Source of the DNA: DAOVDI01 sp965373045
GTDB taxonomy: Bacteria; Acidobacteriota; Aminicenantia; Aminicenantales; Aminicenantaceae
DNA length: 7,556 nucleotides
Direction: 5' to 3'
Assembly (NCBI GenBank): GCA_965373045.1
Contig: CBDVEQ010000132.1
Span: 1-7,556, forward strand
Both the position numbers and the translations under genes were made by a program. Below, in pieces: positions 1-6,141 of the stretch. The notes below the pieces were generated by a model. That model was given only the letters and a program-made list of their open reading frames with translations. It was not told the DNA's origin and made no database searches. How positions within the stretch are numbered: position 1 is the first letter of the stretch; each line of letters begins with the position of its first letter.

Positions 1-2127
1 AATAATTTACTGAGAGAGGTGCTTTCGCGAGAAGGCGGCCGCTGTACTTGGGTCTCTCTGAAAGACATTTCTCCTTTGCTGGTGGCTGCAACTGTGGCCG
101 CAGAGGATAAAAATTTTTTCCATCATCCGGGCATTGATGTTTTAGCTCTTGGCAGAGCAGTCTATTTGAATATCAAGCACCGTCGGATCATCTCCGGCGC
201 CTCTACCATCACCCAGCAGCTTGTTCGAAATATCTATCATAAAAAACGAACTCTTTTGACAAAGATCGTAGAAGCATGGAATGCATTAAGGCTAGAGAAA
301 AAGCTTTCTAAAGAAGACATTCTGATCCAGTATTTAAATCGCATTTCTTACGGGAATCAGGCTTTTGGGATCGAAGCTGCCGCCAAACTCTATTTTGATA
401 AAAGGGCTGCAGACCTCAGCCTGGCTGAATCGGCTTTTCTCGCCGGCCTTCCCCGTTCACCCAGTATTCTTAATCCCTATCGAAATTTATCCGGAGCCAG
501 AAAACGACAGGGGGACGTTCTCAGGCAAATATTCGATCTTGGATTCATCAAAAAGCAGGACCTGGATCGCTCTTTGTCCGAGCCCCTCAATATTTTATCT
601 GAGAATATCAAGTTCAGGGCTCCTCACTTTTGTGACTATATTCTTACTCGTATACCGAATAACGATCAGGCTCTTACCGGCTTCATACACACAACCCTGG
701 ATTATAATTTACAATACAAGATAGAAAAATTGGCTGTGAATCACATTGATTCTCTGATAAGAAAAAATATCACCAATGTTTCTGTTGTTGTAATGGAGAA
801 TTCCTCTGGAGATATCCAGGCTATGCTGGGATCCAAGGATTTTTTTGATTTTAGTATTGACGGACAGGTCAATGGAGCCACATCTCTCAGGCAGCCGGGA
901 TCCACTCTCAAGCCTTTTACCTATGCTTTGGCGCTCGATTCCGGAATGACCGCTGCTTCGATATTAGAAGACGAAGAGATCCAGTTCCAAACTCCAACAG
1001 GAAGCTATATGCCCCAAAACTACGACAAAAAATTCCATGGGCCTGTTCGATTAAGAAAGGCCCTTGCCTGCTCCTATAATATCCCGGCTGTTTCTGTTCT
1101 CGAAAAAATCGGCACGGACCGGCTTTATCTAAAGCTTCACGAGGCTGGTTTTGCAAGCCTTCAAAAGAGACCGGGTCATTACGGTATCGGTTTGACTCTT
1201 GGCAATGGAGAAGTAACACTGCTGGAGCTTGTTCAGGCATATTCTACACTGTCAAGACAAGGATCTTATCTGCCTTCAAGATCTATAACTCATTTGAAAG
1301 GGATCAATAAAGCAGAGCCTGAAGAACCAGGCCGTTCCTATTCAAAAAAAATATTTTCTGCTCAATCTGCCTATATTCTAACTCATATTCTTTCAGATTC
1401 AGATGCAAGAATACCCTCCTTTGGATATAACTCTCCTTTGAATCTTCCTTTTCCCTGTGCATCAAAAACCGGCACATCAAAGGATTTTCGCGACAACTGG
1501 ACTATTGGTTTCACAACTCAATACACGGTAGGTGTTTGGGTCGGAAATTTTGACGGCCAGCCGATGCATAATGTATCGGGTATCACAGGCTGTGGTCCCT
1601 TGTATAGAGACATCATGCTGCTTCTTCATAAAAACACCTCCAAAATAGAATTTTCCAGGCCGGACAGGATCGTTACAGCATCCATCTGTTCTGTCTCAGG
1701 TCAGCTTGCCGCTGACAACTGCCCCGGAAGTATCATTGAGGTCTTTGCCGAAGGAAATTCGCCTTCACAGTTCTGTGAAATTCATGGAGATCTGTCCTTA
1801 TCTAACCAGAACCATCGTGCTCTTGAAGACATCCGGTTTTTCAATAATATCTTATCCGTTACATTTCCAGTTCATGGCGATGTTTTTAAGTTGGATCCCA
1901 TACTGAGGAAAGAATATCAAATGATGAAACTGAGAGCCAAAGTCCGTAAAGGCTTCGGAATAAAAAAGATCGAATGGTGGCTTAACGGGAAAAAGATCGG
2001 AGTATCCTCTTCACCACATTCTGTATCCTGGAAACTCAAACCCGGTTATTATAAAATACATGTCCGAACTGTTAAGGAAAAACAAATCATTAAAAGTAAA
2101 ACGATCGATTTTCGAGTTTTAAGCTAA
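1..2127 (+). CDS. pbpC: Penicillin-binding protein 1C, bifunctional peptidoglycan glycosyltransferase/transpeptidase (5' partial)
   Basis: Class A PBP that polymerises lipid II glycan strands and crosslinks their peptides on the outer face of the inner membrane. The frame is open to base 1, so the true start and the usual N-terminal membrane anchor lie off the left edge. A GTG at 19 is available but would begin inside the glycosyltransferase domain, so it is probably not the start. Numbering from that GTG: the GT51 domain shows the catalytic Glu29 (AAED, then FFHHPG), GASTITQQL at 60-68, and LIQYLNRISYG at 102-112. The transpeptidase shows S-T-L-K at 295-298 (nucleophile Ser295), S-Y-N at 352-354 and K-T-G-T at 483-486. 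A Cys-containing linker (Cys557, 568, 586) and a small beta-rich C-terminal region (about 605-700) match the PBP1C C-terminal extension, which separates it from PBP1A/1B. The 708 visible residues fit a protein of roughly 750-800. All catalytic motifs are intact. The partner gene often found upstream of pbpC (alpha-2-macroglobulin type) would be outside the window. Confidence 0.93.
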   Translation, partial: NNLLREVLSREGGRCTWVSLKDISPLLVAATVAAEDKNFFHHPGIDVLALGRAVYLNIKHRRIISGASTITQQLVRNIYHKKRTLLTKIVEAWNALRLEKKLSKEDILIQYLNRISYGNQAFGIEAAAKLYFDKRAADLSLAESAFLAGLPRSPSILNPYRNLSGARKRQGDVLRQIFDLGFIKKQDLDRSLSEPLNILSENIKFRAPHFCDYILTRIPNNDQALTGFIHTTLDYNLQYKIEKLAVNHIDSLIRKNITNVSVVVMENSSGDIQAMLGSKDFFDFSIDGQVNGATSLRQPGSTLKPFTYALALDSGMTAASILEDEEIQFQTPTGSYMPQNYDKKFHGPVRLRKALACSYNIPAVSVLEKIGTDRLYLKLHEAGFASLQKRPGHYGIGLTLGNGEVTLLELVQAYSTLSRQGSYLPSRSITHLKGINKAEPEEPGRSYSKKIFSAQSAYILTHILSDSDARIPSFGYNSPLNLPFPCASKTGTSKDFRDNWTIGFTTQYTVGVWVGNFDGQPMHNVSGITGCGPLYRDIMLLLHKNTSKIEFSRPDRIVTASICSVSGQLAADNCPGSIIEVFAEGNSPSQFCEIHGDLSLSNQNHRALEDIRFFNNILSVTFPVHGDVFKLDPILRKEYQMMKLRAKVRKGFGIKKIEWWLNGKKIGVSSSPHSVSWKLKPGYYKIHVRTVKEKQIIKSKTIDFRVLS

Positions 2128-2131
2128 GGAG
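2126..2131 (+). promoter_or_regulatory. Ribosome binding site for the long ridA form, overlapping the pbpC stop
   Basis: AAGGAG sits seven bases before the ATG at 2139 and shares two bases with the TAA stop of pbpC (2125-2127). This near-consensus site makes the upstream ridA start credible rather than an annotation artefact. The pbpC-ridA gap is only 11 bases, so there is no room for a promoter between them. ridA must be transcribed by read-through or from a promoter inside pbpC. Confidence 0.75.
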
Positions 2132-2138
2132 TTCTAAA

Positions 2139-2603
2139 ATGAAACGAAGAGACGCACTGGTGTCTGTGGGCTGCCTTGCTCTATTCAGCCCGCTTCTTTT
2201 CAGCGAAAAAAAAAGGAGTCAGTCCATGAAAAAAGAGGTAAAAACTTCAAAAGCGCCTAAAGCCATAGGTCCTTATTCCCAGGCGATCATTGCAAATGGA
2301 ATGGTGTTTGCATCCGGACAGATCGCCATCGATCCGTCTACAGGAGAACTGTTGAGTGGAAGTATAGAGGATCAGACACGGCTGGTCTTAACGAATTTAA
2401 AAGCAGTACTTGAGGCAGCAGAAAGCTCTATGGATAAAGTAGTTAAATGCACTGTATTTCTGGATGACATGAACAACTTCAGTCAGATGAACGGTATCTA
2501 TGATGAATTTTTCAATCCACCCTATCCTGCTCGTGCTGCAGTGGAAGTAGCCCGGCTTCCAAAGGATGTCAAGGTCGAGATCGAAGCTATTGCAATTGTA
2601 TGA
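2139..2603 (+). CDS. ridA: RidA family (YjgF/YER057c/UK114) enamine/imine deaminase with optional N-terminal signal-like extension
   Basis: RidA proteins hydrolyse reactive 2-aminoacrylate-type enamines/imines to ketoacids and ammonia, usually as cytosolic trimers. From the inner ATG (2226) the protein is 125 residues, the normal family length. It shows AIGPYSQA (Tyr17), FASGQI, YPARAAVEVARLPKDV with the substrate-binding Arg103 (Arg105 of E. coli RidA), and a VEIEAIAI ending (Glu118 matches E. coli Glu120). The Cys after that Arg in E. coli is Ala here. From the outer ATG there are 29 extra residues: a basic MKRRDA start, a hydrophobic stretch to about residue 22, then EKKRSQS. This resembles a Tat- or Sec-type signal or membrane anchor; the twin arginine is present but the consensus Phe is Ala. 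Both starts have AAGGAG seven bases upstream. The gene overlaps hyuA by four bases, which suggests a role in clearing an unstable product of that enzyme. Family assignment is firm; the location of the long form is inference. Confidence 0.93.
   Translation: MKRRDALVSVGCLALFSPLLFSEKKRSQSMKKEVKTSKAPKAIGPYSQAIIANGMVFASGQIAIDPSTGELLSGSIEDQTRLVLTNLKAVLEAAESSMDKVVKCTVFLDDMNNFSQMNGIYDEFFNPPYPARAAVEVARLPKDVKVEIEAIAIV
2213..2228 (+). promoter_or_regulatory. Internal ribosome binding site and second in-frame start of ridA
   Basis: AAGGAG at 2213-2218 stands seven bases before an in-frame ATG at 2226, the same geometry as the outer start. Translation from here removes the 29-residue hydrophobic leader and gives a standard 125-residue RidA. 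The site directly follows a run of nine A (2206-2214). It may be the main start, or one of two used starts. Confidence 0.7.
2600..2603 (+). promoter_or_regulatory. ATGA stop/start overlap coupling ridA to hyuA
   Basis: The hyuA ATG (2600-2602) overlaps the ridA TGA (2601-2603). The roughly 18 bases before it contain no purine-rich Shine-Dalgarno match. hyuA translation probably depends on ribosomes terminating on ridA, which would tie the amounts of the two proteins together. Confidence 0.75.
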
Positions 2604-4585
2604 TACGAATTGGAGTTGACACAGGCGGAACATTCACAGATTTTGTATTCTTCAATAATGGTCAGATAGACATCCTGAAAATTCCATCTACGCCTCATAA
2701 TCCTTCAGAGTCTATCCTTAAGGGCTTAAGATCAGTTCTAGAAAGCGGCAAAGGCCTTTTTATCATTCATGGCACAACGGTTGCCACTAATGCTCTTTTA
2801 GAACGCAAGGGTGGTCATATCGGGCTTATCACAACATACGGATTTGAAGATATCCTTTTTATTGGAAGGCAGACACGAAATAAACTTTATAGCCTTCTTG
2901 GTGAGGAAAGATCCCCCATCCTGCCCCGTCGCCACTGTTTCGGCATGAAGGAACGCATTTCAGCCAAAGGGAAGATTGAGCAGAAGATATCTAAACAGGA
3001 ATTAAAGGCTATCATTCAGAAAATACAGACAAAAAAATTTGATGCTGTAGCAGTCTCTTTCATCAATTCCTACGCGAATCCTCAAAACGAACAGACAGTT
3101 AAAAAAATATTGGAAAAGACAGGGATCCTTGTTTCTGCATCCAGCGACATCCTTCCCGAATATAGAGAATACGAGCGCACAGTTGTCACAACTGTCAACG
3201 CCTACTTGATTCCTGTTATCACAAGGTATCTTCAACAACTGGAAAAGTGCCTGAGCCCGAATGAACTGCGTATCATGCAGTCCAATAAAGGATATATATC
3301 AATAGAAACAGCCCAATCAGAACCTATCCGAACCTCTCTTTCCGGTCCTGCGGGAGGTGTCATTGCTGCATTTCATCTTGGCAAGGCCATTGGAACTAAC
3401 AATCTCATCACATTTGATATGGGCGGCACTTCCACGGATGTCTCCCTGATGGATGGAGAGATCAGGCGAACAAATGAGGGGCGGATCGGAGATTTCCCTG
3501 TGCGCCTGCCTATCATCGATATCCATACAGTAGGAGCCGGAGGAGGATCGATCGCTTATCTGGATACCGGAGGTTCATTAAGAGTCGGGCCGCGGAGTGC
3601 CGGCGCAGACCCTGGCCCTGCATGTTATGGGAAGAGCAATCTCCCCACAGTAACAGATGCCAATCTGGTTCTCGGACGGATCGCGCCTCTTTTCTTTCTT
3701 GGCGGTCATATGACATTGGATCCAAAGAGGAGTATCAAAGCGATCAAAGTCCTGGCTCAAAAGATCGGTAAATCCCTATTGGAAACAGCCGAAGGCATTA
3801 TCGCTATAGCCAATGCCAATATGGTTAAAGCTATTCGAGTTATTTCTATTGAGCGGGGGTACGATCCCAGAGATTTTTCCCTGATCTCGTTCGGAGGCGC
3901 CGGTGGAATCCATGCGGCAGAAATGTCGGTCCATCTTGGAATACCACAGATCATCGTCCCGAAGAATGCAGGGGTTCTTTCTGCCTTAGGTTTTTTACTG
4001 GCTGATTCCATCAAAGATTACCCGAAATCCATGCTGAGATCCGAACAGTTAGTCAGCGACGACGAATTGGATCACTCTTTCTCTGTTCTTAAGGCTCAAT
4101 GCTTTGCTGATATGAAAGCAGAGGGATTTCTGCCTGAGGACATTCGGATCCTTCGTTATCTCGAACTTCGTTACTCGGGTCAATCCTATGAAATAACTAT
4201 TCCTTATGGATCTAGGTCTGTTTGGAAGAATTCATTCCACCAGGCACATGAACGTCTTTATTCCTATCACCACAAGGGCAGAGACATTGAGATCGTTAAT
4301 ATCCGTACTACAGCTGTTGGAACCGGACAAAAGATCACTTTGAAAAAGCTTCCTTTTACAACATCAGATGCCTCATCTGCAATTCTGAATCAACAGAACA
4401 TCTATTTTAAGGGACAAAAATCCAGAGCCCCGGTTTACGACCGCTCCCGGCTTCTTGCCGGCAACATGTTATCCGGACCTGCTCTGGTGGCTGACTATGA
4501 GTCCACTACTTTTATCCCCCCCTCTTTTCTGGCCTCAGTAGATGGTTTTTTGAATCTCATTCTCAAACAGAAGGAGTCGAAATGA
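2600..4585 (+). CDS. hyuA: Hydantoinase/oxoprolinase family protein, subunit A (ATP-binding subunit)
   Basis: ATP-dependent subunit of the family that includes N-methylhydantoinase, 5-oxoprolinase, caprolactamase and acetone/acetophenone carboxylases. It phosphorylates a substrate amide or carbonyl so that the partner subunit can complete ring opening or carboxylation. The 661 residues match stand-alone A subunits (about 650-700), not the roughly 1200-1300-residue A-B fusions. The N-terminal domain opens with GVDTGGTFTDF (5-15, Asp7 at the phosphate loop), then HGTTVATNALLERKG (57-71). The second ASKHA half has LSGPAGGV (247-254), FDMGGTSTDVS (272-282), HTVGAGGGS (309-317), GPRSAGADPGPACYG (330-344) and the adenosine-side FGGAGGIHA (431-439). 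A less conserved C-terminal part ends near residue 661. All nucleotide-binding motifs look intact. It overlaps ridA and hyuB by four bases each. No third subunit of the acetone carboxylase type is present, which favours hydrolysis over carboxylation. The exact substrate (hydantoin, lactam or 5-oxoproline) cannot be told from sequence. Confidence 0.92.
   Translation: MIRIGVDTGGTFTDFVFFNNGQIDILKIPSTPHNPSESILKGLRSVLESGKGLFIIHGTTVATNALLERKGGHIGLITTYGFEDILFIGRQTRNKLYSLLGEERSPILPRRHCFGMKERISAKGKIEQKISKQELKAIIQKIQTKKFDAVAVSFINSYANPQNEQTVKKILEKTGILVSASSDILPEYREYERTVVTTVNAYLIPVITRYLQQLEKCLSPNELRIMQSNKGYISIETAQSEPIRTSLSGPAGGVIAAFHLGKAIGTNNLITFDMGGTSTDVSLMDGEIRRTNEGRIGDFPVRLPIIDIHTVGAGGGSIAYLDTGGSLRVGPRSAGADPGPACYGKSNLPTVTDANLVLGRIAPLFFLGGHMTLDPKRSIKAIKVLAQKIGKSLLETAEGIIAIANANMVKAIRVISIERGYDPRDFSLISFGGAGGIHAAEMSVHLGIPQIIVPKNAGVLSALGFLLADSIKDYPKSMLRSEQLVSDDELDHSFSVLKAQCFADMKAEGFLPEDIRILRYLELRYSGQSYEITIPYGSRSVWKNSFHQAHERLYSYHHKGRDIEIVNIRTTAVGTGQKITLKKLPFTTSDASSAILNQQNIYFKGQKSRAPVYDRSRLLAGNMLSGPALVADYESTTFIPPSFLASVDGFLNLILKQKESK
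4571..4585 (+). promoter_or_regulatory. Ribosome binding site and ATGA overlap at the hyuA/hyuB junction
   Basis: AAGGAG (4571-4576) lies five bases before the hyuB ATG (4582-4584), which overlaps the hyuA TGA (4583-4585). Unlike the ridA/hyuA junction, this one has its own strong binding site. hyuB can therefore be both coupled and independently initiated, in keeping with two subunits made in similar amounts. Confidence 0.8.
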
Positions 4586-6141
4586 AGTTCGACCCGATAG
4601 AGTTTGAACTATTCAAGAATATTTTCATTTCAATCTCCGAAGAAATGGGCGCAGTGCTCGGCCGAACAGCCCTTTCTCCCAATATTAAAGAAAGAAAAGA
4701 TTTCTCCTGCGCTGTTTTTGATTCCAGAGGAGAAACTTTGGCACAGGGTTCCCATATCCCGGTCCACCTGGGTGCAATGCCTTTATCAGTACAGGCTGCT
4801 ATTCAATCTGTCGATTTTGAAGACGGGGATACCGTCATCCTGAATGACCCATACAGAGGCGGCACCCACCTCCCAGATGTGACTTGCATTTCTCCGGTCT
4901 TCATCAAGAACAAGATTCTGTTTTTTATAGCCAATCGCGCCCATCATTCGGATATCGGAGGAATGACACCCGGATCTATGCCTCTGGCTACTGAGATCTT
5001 TCAGGAAGGCCTGATCATCCCCCCTGTTAAATTGATCAAAAAGGGAGATATCGATAAAGATCTTTTTGAATTGATACTCAGCAATGTCCGCACAAAGGAG
5101 GAGCGAAGAGGTGACCTTCTGGCCCAAATGGCAGCCAATACAAAAGGAAAACAAAGAATCCAAGAAGCCCTGGACAAATACGGAAAAGAAAAACTTCTCC
5201 ATTATGCAGGACTGATCCAGGATTACACGGAAACCTATCTCAGGAAGACCATAAAAAATATTCCGGACGGTGAATATGCCTTTGAGGATTATATGGATAA
5301 TGATGGGATAACGGACTTCCCTGTCAAGATCGGAGTGTTAATCAGCATCAACAAAGATCGCGCCCTTATCGATTTCAGCTCTTCATCAGATCAGGTAGAG
5401 GGGGGGATCAATGCAAATTACGCTGTGACTTTTTCCGCTGTTCTTTACGTTTTCCGTTCCCTTGTCGATGAAGACATCCCTTTTAATACGGGATTGATGA
5501 GGCCTCTTAAGATAGAAGCGCCAAAAGGATCCATTGTTAATGCAATTTTCCCTGCTGCAACTGCCGGAGGAAACGTTGAGACATCCCAAAGAATCACCGA
5601 TGTGCTTCTTGGAGCCCTGCATAAAGCTATTCCTGACAAGATCCCTGCAGCAAGTTCCGGGACCATGAATAATATCACATTTGGTGGTTTTGACCCTGAC
5701 CGTAATACAAGTTTTGCCTACTACGAAACCATCGGAGGGGGGATGGGCGCCAGCAAAGAATTGGATGGGTTGAGCGGTGTTCACACACACATGACTAATT
5801 CATTAAACACACCTCTTGAGGCCCTTGAAAATTATTATCCTCTGCGGATCAGCCGGTATTCCCTGCGTTCCCGTTCCGGTGGATCAGGCCGCACAAAAGG
5901 CGGTGACGGCATTATCCGAGAATATGAATTTTTTGTCCCTACCCAGGTTTCCGTCATTTCGGAACGAAGACGTTTTGCACCATATGGTCTTGAGGGGGGC
6001 GATTGCGGCCTTAAAGGCCGAAATATCCTTATATCCGGAAAAAAAAGAATCCTTCTGGGTTCAAAATTCAACATAAAAGTTGAACCCGGAGACAGACTGA
6101 GGATTGAAACACCGGGTGGAGGGGGGTATGGCCGGAAATAG
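4582..6141 (+). CDS. hyuB: Hydantoinase/oxoprolinase family protein, subunit B
   Basis: Partner of HyuA, expected to form a cytosolic complex in which the B subunit completes amide hydrolysis or carboxyl transfer on the substrate activated by the A subunit. At 519 residues it is a typical stand-alone B subunit (about 510-580). Family landmarks in order: an N-terminal helix with EEMGAVLGRTALSPNIKERKD (20-40), FDSRGETLAQGSHIPVHLG (46-64), ILNDPYRGGTHLPDV (86-100), NRAHHSDIGG (118-127), GSMP (131-134), ATAGGNVETSQR in the middle third, a Gly-rich GGGMGASKELDG, RSRSGGSGRTKGGDG, and a C-terminal ETPGGGGYGRK. The His/Asp cluster around 96-124 (His96, Asp99, His121, His122, Asp124) is a candidate metal site, by analogy with the His/Asp manganese site of acetone carboxylase. 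Its last 14 bases overlap the transporter gene. No truncation or frameshift is visible. Confidence 0.92.
   Translation: MKFDPIEFELFKNIFISISEEMGAVLGRTALSPNIKERKDFSCAVFDSRGETLAQGSHIPVHLGAMPLSVQAAIQSVDFEDGDTVILNDPYRGGTHLPDVTCISPVFIKNKILFFIANRAHHSDIGGMTPGSMPLATEIFQEGLIIPPVKLIKKGDIDKDLFELILSNVRTKEERRGDLLAQMAANTKGKQRIQEALDKYGKEKLLHYAGLIQDYTETYLRKTIKNIPDGEYAFEDYMDNDGITDFPVKIGVLISINKDRALIDFSSSSDQVEGGINANYAVTFSAVLYVFRSLVDEDIPFNTGLMRPLKIEAPKGSIVNAIFPAATAGGNVETSQRITDVLLGALHKAIPDKIPAASSGTMNNITFGGFDPDRNTSFAYYETIGGGMGASKELDGLSGVHTHMTNSLNTPLEALENYYPLRISRYSLRSRSGGSGRTKGGDGIIREYEFFVPTQVSVISERRRFAPYGLEGGDCGLKGRNILISGKKRILLGSKFNIKVEPGDRLRIETPGGGGYGRK
6118..6130 (+). promoter_or_regulatory. Ribosome binding site and start of the transporter, embedded in hyuB
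   Basis: GGAGG (6118-6122), followed by more G, stands five bases before ATG 6128-6130. These bases also encode the conserved Gly-rich C-terminus of HyuB in another frame. This decides the start: upstream in-frame TTG (6104) and GTG (6116) lack comparable sites and would add only a short non-family tail. The transporter begins MAGNRKSSFGPG, as expected for the family. Confidence 0.7.

Noticed and set aside
2090..2122. Imperfect hairpin before ridA: TTAAAA/TTTTAA and AAAA/TTTT stems around a CGATCGA loop, a possible terminator or attenuator
   Set aside because: The stem is all A-T pairs with an internal loop, has no T-run after it, and lies within pbpC codons. Too weak to call.
2166..2174. 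A lipoprotein lipobox around Cys12 of the long RidA form (SVGC)
   Set aside because: The Cys lies inside the hydrophobic stretch, too near the N-terminus, and the -3 residue is Ser rather than Leu/Val/Ile.
4786..5202. A 138-codon open frame on the minus strand inside hyuB
   Set aside because: It lies wholly antisense to a gene with clear family motifs, has Cys/Phe/Ser-rich composition typical of shadow frames, and matches no family I know.
5386..5790. A 134-codon minus-strand open frame inside hyuB
   Set aside because: Antisense shadow of conserved HyuB sequence with no recognisable domain.
6104..6127. Upstream TTG start for the transporter, adding eight residues
   Set aside because: A rare start codon without a good ribosome binding site. 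The ATG at 6128 has GGAGG at proper spacing and gives the expected family N-terminus.
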